A DNA stretch of 64,000 nt from Epilithonimonas sp042695135 (GCF_042695135.1 NZ_CP170547.1:1054001-1118000); one strand, 5' to 3'; numbered from the stretch's first letter, positions 15,958 through 25,904 are shown. The notes: a model not told the origin generated them from the sequence alone. Translations and numbers: made by a program.

Positions 15958-16503
15958 ATGAAAAAGTTATTTTTAACAGGATTCGCAGCAACTTTAATAT
16001 TGTCATCTTGTAATAAAGACGAAAAAGTACAAGCTGCTTCTCTTGAGCAGCAAAAATTAGATTATCAGACAAGACAGATTGATCTGGAAAAACAAAAATT
16101 GGCGATAGAAAAAGAAAAAATATCTTTTGAAAAACAAAAAGACAGCCTTAATAAGGTAGCTGAAGAAAAAGAGGCAGAAAGAAAAGCAGAAGCTAACAGA
16201 GTAGCAAGAAGATCTACACCTAGAAGAAGCGGATCATCTGGCGGCGGAAGTTCATCTTCTGGTTCAACAGCTTCTAATTCTGGTTCATCCAGTTCAGCCG
16301 GAACTACTGCGACTCAGAAAAAAGGATGGAGTAGTGCTGCAAAAGGTACTGTAATTGGTACAGTTGGTGGAGCTGCAGCAGGTGCAATTATTTCTAAGAA
16401 AAATCCTGGTCTTGGAGCTGTGATTGGCGGTGTTGCCGGTGGTGCAACTGGTTACACGATCGGTAGAGCAAATGACAGAAAAACAGGAAGAGTTCAGAAG
16501 TAA
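15958..16503 (+). CDS. Glycine-zipper lipoprotein with coiled coil
   Basis: The 181-residue protein is predicted to be a lipoprotein (LILSSC, Cys at about 17). It has a charged coiled coil rich in Glu, Lys and Gln (about 28-80), a Ser/Gly linker, and a C-terminal glycine-zipper pair (VIGTVGGAAAGAIIS and AVIGGVAGGATGYTIG, about 125-170) that could insert into or lie on a membrane. Its role is unknown; related zippers occur in outer-membrane OmpA-type lipoproteins such as the one at 57.3 kb. ATG 15958 is preferred over GTG 15940. Confidence 0.78.
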   Translation: MKKLFLTGFAATLILSSCNKDEKVQAASLEQQKLDYQTRQIDLEKQKLAIEKEKISFEKQKDSLNKVAEEKEAERKAEANRVARRSTPRRSGSSGGGSSSSGSTASNSGSSSSAGTTATQKKGWSSAAKGTVIGTVGGAAAGAIISKKNPGLGAVIGGVAGGATGYTIGRANDRKTGRVQK

Positions 16504-16530
16504 ATTCTTCATATATATACATTAACACGG

Positions 16531-16562
16531 AAAGATTGCTTATTTTTAAGCAATCTTTTTTA
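16531..16562 (+). terminator. Terminator abutting the next start codon
   Basis: AAAGATTGCTTA (16531-16542) pairs with TAAGCAATCTTT (16547-16558) and is followed by T residues that run straight into the ATG at 16562. The ribosome-binding region of the next gene is therefore inside the hairpin. Confidence 0.85.
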
Positions 16563-18163
16563 TGCTTTCAATTTTAATCACGGTTTTCATTTTGCTCGCT
16601 GTTAATTTCGGAAACGGAATTATCGTCAGGAATATGCTTAAAATAAAGGAGCAAAGTTTTGTTTTGATTTCCCTTTTAGGAATGATCGGCATTACACTTT
16701 TGGAGACGCTTGCTGCATTCCTTTTTCCACTTAATTTATACTTAGAAATTCTTTTTATAGTTATTGGCTTAGTTGGAATTAGCTGGCTTTTGAAAACAGA
16801 GAAATATCAGTTTACTTTTAAATTTGATTTCTGGTTTTATTTTTTTCTTTTCGTCATCATTTTTGCGGCTTCATTTTCGCCATATTTATTTGATCATTAC
16901 GGATATTATGTTCCGACTATTTCTTATCTGAAAGAAGTAGGTTTTGTGAAAGGTATTTCAAATCTTGATCTGCTGCTTGGACAAACTTCATTTTGGCATA
17001 TTTATCAGGCTGGATTTTCGAATTTTACAGATCCGTTTTTGAAGATTAATTCTTATTTGTTAATTCTCTTTTTGATTTATATTTATGAACGGAAACAATA
17101 TTTTTTGTTGATTTTCCTTCCCATATTTTTACTTTTTGTTCAGCAGCCAAGTCCGGATTTACCGATTTTAATCATCACTTTAATTGTCATTAATGAACTC
17201 ATTAACAACAGACAAAGTCCAATTATTTTATATCTGTCTCTGTTTACATTTTGTATAAAACCTATCGTTTTTTGGTTGCCGCTTTTTGTTATTTTAAATA
17301 ACTTAAGTCACAATAAATTCAGTTTGAAATCAGCCTTTCCGGTTTTCATTTTCGGAATTGTATTAATGATAAAAAACCTTTGGTTGTTTGGGTTTCCTAT
17401 TTTTCCGATTTCTCTCCCTGAATTTAATTTACCTTGGAAACCGAGTCAGGAAATGCTGACTTATTCATCTCAGATTGGATTAATGAAATCCTATGATATG
17501 AAATATTCCTATCAGCAGGTTTCAGGATTTAATTTCTTTGATAGAATTTTTTATTGGTTTACATTTGGTTACAAATCTGTTTTAAATATTGGGATTATTA
17601 TTTCTTTATTGATTGTGGTATTTTTCGCATTCAAGCAAAAAAGTAGATTTTATTATCTATTATTAATTTGTTTATTAATTAAGACAATTTTAATTATTTC
17701 GTTTTCAGCACAATACCGTTTTTTTATTGATGTCTATCTAGTTGCGGTATTTTTGTTATTCAGACATATTTCTGAAGAGAAATCAGTTTTCACGGCGGTA
17801 TTTCTGTCAATATTTATATCTGTCATTTTTACATTTCCGGGTTTTATTCAACAATTTAATATTGGAAAAAGAATGGAAGAATTCAGTTGGTCTCAACTTT
17901 ATAAGCCGAAACAAGTCCAGATTAGGATTAATAAAAATTATAAAATCGGGAATTTCAACTTTAATGCATCGAAAGATCCGGTTGATAAAGTTCATTTCCC
18001 GGCTCTTAATATTTATGATCTGAAACTTTATGATTATTACGGCGTTTTTCCACAGTATTTTGGTAAGGATTTCAAAGACGGAATTTTCCAGAGGAAACTA
18101 AATCCGGATGAAAAAAATCAGCTAAAAAATATCATCGCCGAAACTGAAAAACTCAAACCATAA
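16562..18163 (+). CDS. Polytopic membrane protein, possibly LIC_10190-like
   Basis: The 533-residue protein has around twelve hydrophobic segments from residue 1 to about 420 and a soluble C-terminal tail of about 110 residues. From memory it resembles the LIC_10190 family of large membrane proteins, some of which sit in glycan biosynthesis loci, but no catalytic motif was found. It starts within three bases of a strong terminator, so it needs its own promoter or read-through. An aspartate/histidine-containing loop (FDHYGYYVPTISYLKE, about 117-132) may be functional. Confidence 0.65.
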   Translation: MLSILITVFILLAVNFGNGIIVRNMLKIKEQSFVLISLLGMIGITLLETLAAFLFPLNLYLEILFIVIGLVGISWLLKTEKYQFTFKFDFWFYFFLFVIIFAASFSPYLFDHYGYYVPTISYLKEVGFVKGISNLDLLLGQTSFWHIYQAGFSNFTDPFLKINSYLLILFLIYIYERKQYFLLIFLPIFLLFVQQPSPDLPILIITLIVINELINNRQSPIILYLSLFTFCIKPIVFWLPLFVILNNLSHNKFSLKSAFPVFIFGIVLMIKNLWLFGFPIFPISLPEFNLPWKPSQEMLTYSSQIGLMKSYDMKYSYQQVSGFNFFDRIFYWFTFGYKSVLNIGIIISLLIVVFFAFKQKSRFYYLLLICLLIKTILIISFSAQYRFFIDVYLVAVFLLFRHISEEKSVFTAVFLSIFISVIFTFPGFIQQFNIGKRMEEFSWSQLYKPKQVQIRINKNYKIGNFNFNASKDPVDKVHFPALNIYDLKLYDYYGVFPQYFGKDFKDGIFQRKLNPDEKNQLKNIIAETEKLKP

Positions 18164-18270
18164 TTCCCTGAATTTTTCTTTATCTTTGAGTTTAATTTTC
18201 TATTAAAGAATTAGTTTTTAAAGCATTGATTTTAAATCTAATATCTAAAGTCTAATATCTAAGTTCTACT

Positions 18271-19293
18271 ATGCCCGATTTTTTACATCCCGATAAAGAT
18301 AATTATTCCAACGACGATTTGATTCAGGAAGAAAAAATCCGTCCGCAGAGTTTCAACGATTTTGCCGGACAAAGAAAAACGCTTGACAACCTGGAAGTTT
18401 TCGTCGCCGCTGCGAAGAATCGGGGAGGCGCTTTGGATCACGTTCTTTTACACGGTCCGCCAGGCTTGGGGAAAACAACTTTAGCACATATTATTGCCAA
18501 CGAATTGGGTGTTGGCTGTAAAATAACTTCAGGTCCGGTTCTTGATAAGCCGGGAAGTTTAGCAGGATTGCTGACCAATCTTGAGGAAAATGATGTCCTC
18601 TTTATTGATGAAATCCATCGTCTTTCTCCTATTGTTGAGGAATATCTATATTCCGCAATGGAAGATTATAAGATCGATATTATGCTGGAAACCGGCCCGA
18701 ATGCACGTTCTGTCCAAATCGGTCTTAATCCATTTACCTTAGTCGGTGCAACCACACGTTCCGGAATGCTGACTAAGCCGATGCTCGCAAGATTCGGAAT
18801 CCAAAGCCGATTAGAATATTATACAATCGAACTTCTGGGGATGATCATCGAAAGAAGTGCAAGAGTTCTTGGTGTGACAATCTACGAAGATGCTGCCCTC
18901 GAAATTGCCAGAAGAAGCCGTGGAACACCAAGGATTGCCAACGCACTTCTGAGAAGAGTTCGTGACTTTGCCGAGATCAAAGGCAATGGCGAAATCGAAA
19001 TCGAAATCACCAAGTTTGCATTGAACTCACTCAATGTTGATGAGTTTGGCCTGGATGATATGGACAACAAAATCATGCGTGTGATGATAGAAAATTTCCG
19101 TGGAAAACCTGTCGGAATTTCTGCTTTGGCAACATCTATCGGAGAAAATCCGGAAACTTTGGAAGAAGTCTATGAGCCATTTTTGATTCAGGAAGGTTTC
19201 ATTATCAGAACACCACGAGGACGTGAAGTGACCGACAAAGCTTACAAACATTTAGGGGTCTCAAGACCGAAAAATCCGGGAGAATTGTTTTAA
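18271..19293 (+). CDS. ruvB: Holliday junction branch-migration helicase RuvB
   Basis: RuvB is the AAA+ motor that drives branch migration together with RuvA. The 340-residue length is standard. It shows IRPQSFNDFAGQ, Walker A GPPGLGKTT, Walker B DVLFIDEIHRL, sensor 1 LVGATTRSGML, arginine finger ARFGIQSRLE and the C-terminal winged helix ending RTPRGREVTDKAYKHLG. It lies 25 bases before a PaiB-like gene and probably heads a short operon to coaE. Confidence 0.97.
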   Translation: MPDFLHPDKDNYSNDDLIQEEKIRPQSFNDFAGQRKTLDNLEVFVAAAKNRGGALDHVLLHGPPGLGKTTLAHIIANELGVGCKITSGPVLDKPGSLAGLLTNLEENDVLFIDEIHRLSPIVEEYLYSAMEDYKIDIMLETGPNARSVQIGLNPFTLVGATTRSGMLTKPMLARFGIQSRLEYYTIELLGMIIERSARVLGVTIYEDAALEIARRSRGTPRIANALLRRVRDFAEIKGNGEIEIEITKFALNSLNVDEFGLDDMDNKIMRVMIENFRGKPVGISALATSIGENPETLEEVYEPFLIQEGFIIRTPRGREVTDKAYKHLGVSRPKNPGELF

Positions 19294-19317
19294 GATCTTA
19301 TTCGAAATACATCATAA

Positions 19318-19935
19318 ATGTTTATTCCTAAAATATACAAAAGCGAAGATCAGGAATTGATGAAAAAAATCATCAGTGAAAATGCGTTTGCGCTTTTAAT
19401 TTCGGATAAACAAAGATTATCGGCAACACACTCCATGTTTTTGCTGAATGAAAAGGAAGATAATTTTTATGTTGAAACTCATATTTCTAAAGCAAATTTC
19501 CAAGCCAAGGTTTTGAAAGATGGTGATGAGGTTTTGTGCGATTTTTTGGGCGCACATTCTTATATTTCGTCGTCTTGGTATGAGAAAACCAATGTTTCTA
19601 CCTGGAATTACGAAGCAGTTCAAATCCGTGGAAAAGTGAAATTGATGACCGATGAAGAATTATACCAGCATTTGACAAAACTGACTTTTAAGTTTGAAAA
19701 AATTCAGAAATGTCCCATGTTTGTGGAAACTATAGGTGAAGAGATGGTAAGAAAGGAAATGAAAGGCGCTTTCGGAATTAATATTTATCCGACAGAAATT
19801 TTTATTGCTAATAAACTAAGTCAAAACCGAAATGAATTTGATTTTGAAAATATTATTCTTAATTTAGGGCAATCAGATTCTGCCAACGAAAAAAAAATTG
19901 CAGAGCTGATGAAGAAAAATCGAAGTTTGATTTAA
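19318..19935 (+). CDS. PaiB-type FMN-binding protein
   Basis: The 205-residue protein matches the FMN-binding negative transcriptional regulator family named after Bacillus PaiB, a split-barrel fold. It starts MFIPKIYKSEDQ and carries the typical HSMFLL, THISKANFQAK, SYISSSWYE and VSTWNYEAVQIRGK segments. The flavin role is from the family; DNA binding is not evident from the sequence. It may instead be a flavin reductase-like protein. Confidence 0.87.
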   Translation: MFIPKIYKSEDQELMKKIISENAFALLISDKQRLSATHSMFLLNEKEDNFYVETHISKANFQAKVLKDGDEVLCDFLGAHSYISSSWYEKTNVSTWNYEAVQIRGKVKLMTDEELYQHLTKLTFKFEKIQKCPMFVETIGEEMVRKEMKGAFGINIYPTEIFIANKLSQNRNEFDFENIILNLGQSDSANEKKIAELMKKNRSLI

Positions 19936-19959
19936 CATTTGTTCAAAATATAAATATTT

Positions 19960-20826
19960 ATGAAACTCTATCCAATCCAATGCGGGAAATTTAAACTGGA
20001 CGGCGGCGCAATGTTTGGCGTAGTCCCGAAAACGCTTTGGGAAAAAACAAATCCGGCTGACGAAAAAAACCTCATCGAATTAGGAACGCGTTCTCTGCTT
20101 GTAGAAGATGGTAAAAAATTAATTCTAATCGATTGTGGACTTGGAGACAAGCAGGACGAAAAATTCTTCGGACATTATTCGCTCTGGGGAGATGATTCTT
20201 TGGATAGGAATTTGAAGAAATTCGGTTTTGTGAAGGATGATATTACAGATGTTTTTTTGACGCATCTTCATTTTGACCATTGTGGCGGTGCAGTAGAATG
20301 GAATGATGATAGAACAGGTTACAGACCGGCTTTCAAAAATGCACATTTCTGGACCAACCAAAATCATTGGAAATGGGCAACAGAACCAAATCCGAGAGAA
20401 AAAGCCAGCTTCCTGAAAGAAAATATTTTTCCTATTGAAGAAAGCGGACATTTGAATTTTTTACCATTACCATCTACAGGAAATTATGGCTTTGCGCCAG
20501 ACTTGAAAATGGATGTGATTTTCGTGGACGGACATACGGAAAAGCAAATGCTGCCTGTTCTTCAATATCAGGAAAAAACAATTGTTTTTGCAGCCGATCT
20601 TATTCCGACGGCTGGTCATATTCCGCAGGTTTATGTGATGGGTTATGATACAAGACCGATGCTGACGATGGAAGAGAAAGGAAAATTCTTAAAACAATGC
20701 GTGGATAATGACTACCTTTTGTTTTTCGAACACGATGCACACAACGAACTGGCAAGTCTGAAGATGACAGAAAGAGGCGTGAAGCTGGATCAGACATTTA
20801 GTTTTAATGAAGTTTTTGGATATTAA
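19960..20826 (+). CDS. Metallo-beta-lactamase fold hydrolase
   Basis: The 288-residue cytosolic enzyme has the MBL zinc motif HLHFDHCGG (H102, H104, D106, H107), a preceding ILIDCGLG, the later FVDGHTEKQM and the final FFEHDAH. This arrangement suits lactonase or general hydrolase members of the superfamily; the substrate cannot be told. It is four bases before coaE. Confidence 0.9.
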   Translation: MKLYPIQCGKFKLDGGAMFGVVPKTLWEKTNPADEKNLIELGTRSLLVEDGKKLILIDCGLGDKQDEKFFGHYSLWGDDSLDRNLKKFGFVKDDITDVFLTHLHFDHCGGAVEWNDDRTGYRPAFKNAHFWTNQNHWKWATEPNPREKASFLKENIFPIEESGHLNFLPLPSTGNYGFAPDLKMDVIFVDGHTEKQMLPVLQYQEKTIVFAADLIPTAGHIPQVYVMGYDTRPMLTMEEKGKFLKQCVDNDYLLFFEHDAHNELASLKMTERGVKLDQTFSFNEVFGY

Positions 20827-20829
20827 ATT

Positions 20830-21453
20830 ATGGACATAAAAGATATAAATCAAAATCAGGAAGATATCCCTCCTCCCAGGATCATTGGTTTGACAGGCGG
20901 AATTGGTTCCGGAAAAACCTCAGTGGCAAAAATATTGGAACAAAAAGGCTTTCCAGTTTACTATTCGGACGATCGGGCAAAAAATATTGTCAATCAAGAT
21001 CCTGAATTAAAGGATCACATCATTTCACTTTTGGGAGATGAAGCTTACTTAGACGGAATCTACAACAGAAAATATGTTGCCGGGAAAGTTTTCAATGATG
21101 CCGGACTTTTGGATCAACTGAATCATTTGATTCATCCAGCTGTTAAAATCGATTTTGAAAAATGGGTTTCTGCTCAGACTTCAGAATTTGTCTTTAAGGA
21201 AACAGCACTACTGTTTGAACTTAAACTGAATGAACAATGTTACAAATCCCTTTTGGTTACAGCAGATGATAATTTGAGAATCAAAAGAACGATGGACAGA
21301 GACGATAAAACTTACAGAGAAATAGAAACAATCATCCAAAAGCAAATGCCGGAAAAAGATAAGATCAAACTGGCAGATTATGTGATTTATAATAATTCTG
21401 ACCGGGATGATCTCATAATCGAAACAGATCGCTTTCTAGATCAATTGGTTTAA
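20830..21453 (+). CDS. coaE: Dephospho-CoA kinase
   Basis: CoaE performs the last step of coenzyme A synthesis, phosphorylating the 3'-hydroxyl of dephospho-CoA. The 207-residue protein has the P-loop GLTGGIGSGKTSVA (about 21-34), the YYSDDRAK substrate segment, HPAVKIDFEKW and the lid region QMPEKDKIKLADYVIYN. The N-terminal 18 residues before the P-loop are slightly longer than in E. coli. The gene ends the ruvB-coaE run and is followed by a bidirectional terminator. Confidence 0.95.
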   Translation: MDIKDINQNQEDIPPPRIIGLTGGIGSGKTSVAKILEQKGFPVYYSDDRAKNIVNQDPELKDHIISLLGDEAYLDGIYNRKYVAGKVFNDAGLLDQLNHLIHPAVKIDFEKWVSAQTSEFVFKETALLFELKLNEQCYKSLLVTADDNLRIKRTMDRDDKTYREIETIIQKQMPEKDKIKLADYVIYNNSDRDDLIIETDRFLDQLV

Positions 21454-21479
21454 TTTCTTTCATTATTTAAAATAAAAAT

Positions 21480-21508
21480 CCCCGAAAATTATTTCGGGGA
21501 TTTCTTTT
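21480..21508. terminator. Bidirectional terminator between convergent genes
   Basis: CCCCGAAA (21480-21487) and TTTCGGGG (21492-21499), with T-rich sequence on both outer sides, can end both coaE and the minus-strand protease gene. Confidence 0.88.
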
Positions 21509-21528
21509 ATTGATTTGAGATCTTAATC

Positions 21529-24459
21529 TTAATTCTTGATGAATTTAGTTTGAGATTTCTCACCGTTAGATTCTATTGATAAGATGTAAACACCTTTTGT
21601 CAATTTAGAAACATTTACTTTTCCGTCAGTAGTTCCTTGGTTTACCAATTGACCTCCAACGCTGTAGATTTCAAATTTGGTTTTAGAAGAAACATTAGAA
21701 ATGTTGATCACATCGACTGCAGGATTTGGATAAACACTGATGTTGTTTTTCTTAACATCAGATACTGCAAGCGTTTCTGAAATTTTCACAGCGTAATCTT
21801 CTACTTCACCATAAGTGTATGCTGCACAAGGTCCTGTAGGAGCTGTAGAGTATCTCATGATAACTCTCATCCCAACCGTTTTATCACCAGTGTAAGCTGT
21901 CGCAGGAACTGCAAATGTTGCAGAAACTGTTGCTGTTGTACTGGCTGCGCTTGTCATAACTTTTTCAGAATCTTCATAGGTTCCGTTTCTGTTAAAATCA
22001 ATCCAGACTGCAACTGCTTCGCTGTAAGTTGTTCCTGTCCAGGCTTTTGTAACTGCTACGGTATTTCCGGTAGATCCTTTAACTAACTGAGCTACTTTGG
22101 TATTATCTGCACTGTAGTTGGTATAATTACTAGCTCCGGAAGTATTCGTCATTACTGTACCACCGTTTGCAGGAGTTACTACAACTTTTGAAATATATTC
22201 ATCTGTCGCATCAGTAGATGCAACTGTACAATATACAAGTCCTAATGTTTTGAAATTCTGAGTTGCATAAGAACCTGTAGTTCCACTACAAACTGCAGCA
22301 ACTTCCACATTGTAATTTGTATCCTCTTCTAATGTGGTAATGGTATAAGTATTAGTCGAAAGATTGTTTACCTGAGTCCAGGTTGCATCGGTTGCTTTTT
22401 TATATCTTAAAGTATATGTTGCATTGGCGATAGCATCCCAGTCAACTTTTGCGCTTGTCTGTGTAATAGCAGAGGTTACTAAGCCGGCCGGAGCAGTTCC
22501 GTCACAGCTTACCATTGCAGAAACTGTTACTTTACCAACAGCGTAGAAAACGTTATCAATTGCAGATACTCTTATAGTAATAACAGTATTAGTAGGTATT
22601 CCTGTAAAGCTCAGGTTTTCTGTTCCGTCATTTGGAGTAGAAGCAGCAAGTACAGTCCAGGTCGTTCCGTTATCTGTAGTATAATCTATTTTAACATTAG
22701 TTACATTATAAGGAGCAGCAGTTGTTCCTACAGCGTCCCAAGTAAATGCACCCGGAGCATTATTATAAACCTTTGTTGAGTTTACTTTAAATGGTCCGGC
22801 AGCGCCAACAGTAATTACCTGAGAACCGATCTGAGTCTGTTGTTTTGTAACATCTGCATTATTGTCTCTTACCGTTACGCGGAAATTCAACGTTCTGGCA
22901 ACATTAGATACAGCTTCCCAATCTGTTGCACTTGACAACGTACCAGCTAAAACATTACTTAGCTTAGGGAAGTATCTGTATGGTAAGGTTGTACTGTTAA
23001 GTGATCTGAACTTTGGACCAGCTGTATTATTTCCTGTTACAGTGGTAATAGCAGATGTAGCCACATCATATTCTTCCCAATTGTAAGTTAATGGATCACC
23101 CTCAGCATCAGTTGCTGAAGCTGTAAGAACAAATGCAGTTCCTTTAGGAATCGTTTTGTTAACTAATGCTGCTACAACTGGTGGGTTATTGGCAATTACT
23201 GTATTGACATCACAACTTTGTGCATTTGCATAAGTCTGAACCTGTTCTATACTTCTTACATGAAAATAAGCGTCGGAATGTGGTTGTACATCCGCACTTG
23301 TAATTCCTGCATATCCCATAATTGTAGAACCTGATCCCGGTTCCATCTGAGCTGAATTATTAGGTGAAGACTGGATGCCGTGTGAAAACGTGTGGTCTGC
23401 TCCAAACTGATGACCCATCTCGTGAGCAACATAATCGATATCGAAATTGTCACCTTCCGGTCCGCCTGTTCCAGGAGAAGTAAATCCTGATCCTTTTGAT
23501 GTATCATCAGAAGTACTTGCTGGATTTCTACATACATTTCCTACGTCTCCTGCGCTACCTCCACCTCCGGATCTTCCGAATAAGTGTCCGATATCATAAG
23601 CTGCATTACCAATGACTGATGTCAAAGTTTTTTGAACTTCAAGATTCCATGCGCCGCCTGCTCCAGTTGCTGCATCTGAGTAAGGATCTGTAGAAGCGTT
23701 TGTATAAATTAATTGAGGTAAATCCAGAACATTCATGTGAATGGCAAAATCTTTTTCAAAAACACCATTCACTCTTGTCATAGTAGCATTGATAGCAGCT
23801 GCTGCCTGACTAACACCTCCAAAATAGGTGGTGTACTCTCCGGTTACTGAGATTGCCAGTCTGTAAGTTCTGTATTTCTTATCATTCGCTTTGCTGAAAT
23901 CTGAAACATTATGGGTAAAGTCTGTCGAATTGGCCAAAGCTTCCATTTGCTTTTTACTCAACAAGGTTTCTGATGTCTGGCATTCGAAAGCTTTTCCTGA
24001 TGAAGGTTTATTTGTTTTTGGGAAAACACCGTAAACCGTTTTTTCTTTGTTTTGAGGCTCGATGAATTCATATTTTCCATCTCTGAACATCATAGACTGT
24101 AAGTCATAAGGAGATACACTAAATCTCACATAAACCGTTGGGTCATCAACTTTTACTCCGGCATAAGAACCTAATTGATAACGGTCTGCCATAGCTTTTT
24201 CTACAACAGGTAGGCTATAGACGGCAAATTTTTCTATTTTACCATCCAGTGTAGGCAGATTAATGATGACAGGTTTACTGGTTTTTCCTGTTGGCTGAGC
24301 TTGAGAAAGCTGGGATCTAATAGCATTTAGGTCCAAAGAATAATAGTTTGTGACCTTCGTTTCACGCAATTTTTCTCCTTTCATAGAACTTTGACTCCAT
24401 TGTGCGAAAACGGTAGTCATCATTCCGAATGAAAACAGAGTAGTAAAGATTTTCTTCAT
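21529..24459 (-). CDS. Secreted metzincin metalloprotease with T9SS type A sorting domain
   Basis: The 976-residue protein starts at ATG 24459 with the signal peptide MKKIFTTLFSFGMMTTVFAQ. A propeptide (about 21-190) is followed by a reprolysin-like catalytic domain (about 195-410) with the zinc motif HEMGHQFGADH (H346, H350, H356; catalytic E347) and the Met-turn STIMGYAG (M381). Then come Ig-like regions, a fibronectin type III domain (about 655-740), a GEVEDY domain (YGEVEDYAVKI, about 890) and a C-terminal type A sorting domain (VYPNPAVDVINI to the end). It is therefore exported by the type IX system. Its target protein is unknown. Confidence 0.92.
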   Translation of the reverse strand: MKKIFTTLFSFGMMTTVFAQWSQSSMKGEKLRETKVTNYYSLDLNAIRSQLSQAQPTGKTSKPVIINLPTLDGKIEKFAVYSLPVVEKAMADRYQLGSYAGVKVDDPTVYVRFSVSPYDLQSMMFRDGKYEFIEPQNKEKTVYGVFPKTNKPSSGKAFECQTSETLLSKKQMEALANSTDFTHNVSDFSKANDKKYRTYRLAISVTGEYTTYFGGVSQAAAAINATMTRVNGVFEKDFAIHMNVLDLPQLIYTNASTDPYSDAATGAGGAWNLEVQKTLTSVIGNAAYDIGHLFGRSGGGGSAGDVGNVCRNPASTSDDTSKGSGFTSPGTGGPEGDNFDIDYVAHEMGHQFGADHTFSHGIQSSPNNSAQMEPGSGSTIMGYAGITSADVQPHSDAYFHVRSIEQVQTYANAQSCDVNTVIANNPPVVAALVNKTIPKGTAFVLTASATDAEGDPLTYNWEEYDVATSAITTVTGNNTAGPKFRSLNSTTLPYRYFPKLSNVLAGTLSSATDWEAVSNVARTLNFRVTVRDNNADVTKQQTQIGSQVITVGAAGPFKVNSTKVYNNAPGAFTWDAVGTTAAPYNVTNVKIDYTTDNGTTWTVLAASTPNDGTENLSFTGIPTNTVITIRVSAIDNVFYAVGKVTVSAMVSCDGTAPAGLVTSAITQTSAKVDWDAIANATYTLRYKKATDATWTQVNNLSTNTYTITTLEEDTNYNVEVAAVCSGTTGSYATQNFKTLGLVYCTVASTDATDEYISKVVVTPANGGTVMTNTSGASNYTNYSADNTKVAQLVKGSTGNTVAVTKAWTGTTYSEAVAVWIDFNRNGTYEDSEKVMTSAASTTATVSATFAVPATAYTGDKTVGMRVIMRYSTAPTGPCAAYTYGEVEDYAVKISETLAVSDVKKNNISVYPNPAVDVINISNVSSKTKFEIYSVGGQLVNQGTTDGKVNVSKLTKGVYILSIESNGEKSQTKFIKN

Positions 24460-24479
24460 ACTTTTAAATAATTTTAATT

Positions 24480-24487
24480 CAAATATA
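24480..24487 (-). promoter_or_regulatory. -7 element for the metalloprotease gene
   Basis: TATATTTG on the minus strand fits TAnnTTTG, 20 bases before the ATG. Confidence 0.55.
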
Positions 24488-24511
24488 GTGGTTTTTTTGA
24501 GATTAAAACGC

Positions 24512-24545
24512 AAAAATGCGTCAGTTTTTCTGACGCATTTTCAAT
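24512..24545 (-). terminator. Terminator of the GlsB-like gene
   Basis: AAAATGCGTCAG (24513-24524) and CTGACGCATTTT (24530-24541) form a perfect 12-base stem, just upstream of the protease promoter. Confidence 0.87.
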
Positions 24546-24583
24546 AATTATTTTAATGCTATAAATTAATTATAAAATTAAAT

Positions 24584-24835
24584 TTATTTATTCGTGACCA
24601 TCCTATATAAGAATAGTAATAGAACAGAACCTCCGATTGCTACTAAAAAGCTGGAAAAATTGAATCCGGTTACATCTACGCCCAAAAGCATAGAACCAAG
24701 CCAGCCTCCCAACATAGCACCTAAAATCCCGATAATAATTGTTACTACCCAACCTCCAGGGTCATTCCCAGGATGTATGGCTTTTGCGATTGCTCCGGCG
24801 ATAAGACCGAAAATAATCCAAGTTAAAATACCCAT
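24584..24835 (-). CDS. GlsB/YeaQ/YmgE-type small membrane protein
   Basis: The 83-residue inner-membrane protein has three hydrophobic helices and the family signature GLIAGAIAKAIHPGNDPGG followed by GILGAMLGGWLG. Members are stress-induced in many bacteria (transglycosylase-associated protein in older annotation) but have no known biochemical activity. It lies between ftsY and its own terminator. Confidence 0.92.
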   Translation of the reverse strand: MGILTWIIFGLIAGAIAKAIHPGNDPGGWVVTIIIGILGAMLGGWLGSMLLGVDVTGFNFSSFLVAIGGSVLLLFLYRMVTNK

Positions 24836-24870
24836 AGTTTAAATTTTTTAATGTTAATAATGTAATTTGT

Positions 24871-25824
24871 TTATCTCTTTCTGAAGAATGAGTTTACAAA
24901 TTCCATGCCATTAAAAATTTGGAGATCCTGCATTTTTTCGCCCACACCGATATATTTTACAGGGATTTGAAACTGATCGGATATGCCAATAACAACACCT
25001 CCTTTTGCCGTTCCGTCTAACTTTGTAACAGCCAGAGCAGTAACTTCTGTAGCCGCAGTAAATTGTTTTGCCTGCTCAAATGCATTCTGTCCGGTAGAAC
25101 CATCTAAAACCAAAAGAACTTCGTGAGGTGCATCAGGGATTACCTTTTGCATCACTCGTTTTATCTTGGAAAGTTCGTTCATCAGGTTTATCTTGTTGTG
25201 TAATCTTCCTGCAGTATCAATGATGACAACATCGGCATCCTGAGCAACTGCTGACTGGACGGTATCGAATGCAACAGAAGCAGGATCAGATCCCATCTCT
25301 TGCTTTACAATCGGTACACCAACTCTCTCGCTCCAGATCACCAATTGATCTACCGCGGCAGCACGGAATGTGTCTGCAGCTCCTAAAACAACTTTTAATC
25401 CTTGTGATTTGAACTGATGAGCCAGTTTACCAATCGTGGTGGTCTTCCCAACACCATTCACACCTACAACCATTATCACATAAGGTTTTTTGCTTGTGTC
25501 GATGTTGTCTGTATCAAGATGTGGATTCTCCAATAAAAGTCCGGAGATCTCTTCACGCAGAATATCATCCAGTTCGCTTACATTCACATATTTGTCTCTT
25601 GCTACACGTTCCTCTATTCTTTTTATGATCTTGATTGTTGTTTCTGCGCCAACATCTGAGGCAATAAGAACTTCTTCAAGATCATCGAGGACTTCATCAT
25701 CTACTGTATTTTTACCTACAACAGCTCTGGATATTTTATCAAAAAACCCCTGGCTGGATTTTTCCAATCCTTTGTCAAGTGTTTCTTTATCTTCTTTTTT
25801 GAATATTTTTTTAAACCAACTCAT
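24871..25824 (-). CDS. ftsY: Signal recognition particle receptor FtsY
   Basis: FtsY docks the signal recognition particle at the membrane and hydrolyses GTP. The 317-residue protein is mainly the NG domain: G1 GVNGVGKTTTIGKLA, GAADTFRAAAVDQL, G3 DTAGRLHNK and G4 TKLDGTAKGG. The acidic A domain of E. coli is reduced to about 20 charged residues, as is usual in this phylum. It follows the rpmB-rpmG-DUF4295 genes, a conserved Bacteroidetes order, although a hairpin lies between. Confidence 0.97.
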   Translation of the reverse strand: MSWFKKIFKKEDKETLDKGLEKSSQGFFDKISRAVVGKNTVDDEVLDDLEEVLIASDVGAETTIKIIKRIEERVARDKYVNVSELDDILREEISGLLLENPHLDTDNIDTSKKPYVIMVVGVNGVGKTTTIGKLAHQFKSQGLKVVLGAADTFRAAAVDQLVIWSERVGVPIVKQEMGSDPASVAFDTVQSAVAQDADVVIIDTAGRLHNKINLMNELSKIKRVMQKVIPDAPHEVLLVLDGSTGQNAFEQAKQFTAATEVTALAVTKLDGTAKGGVVIGISDQFQIPVKYIGVGEKMQDLQIFNGMEFVNSFFRKR

Positions 25825-25904
25825 AGTTAGATTTTAGAATTTAGATTGTTAGAATTTAGACATTTATGAATGATTTTTGTTGTCCAAAATCCAGCATCAA
25901 ATAT

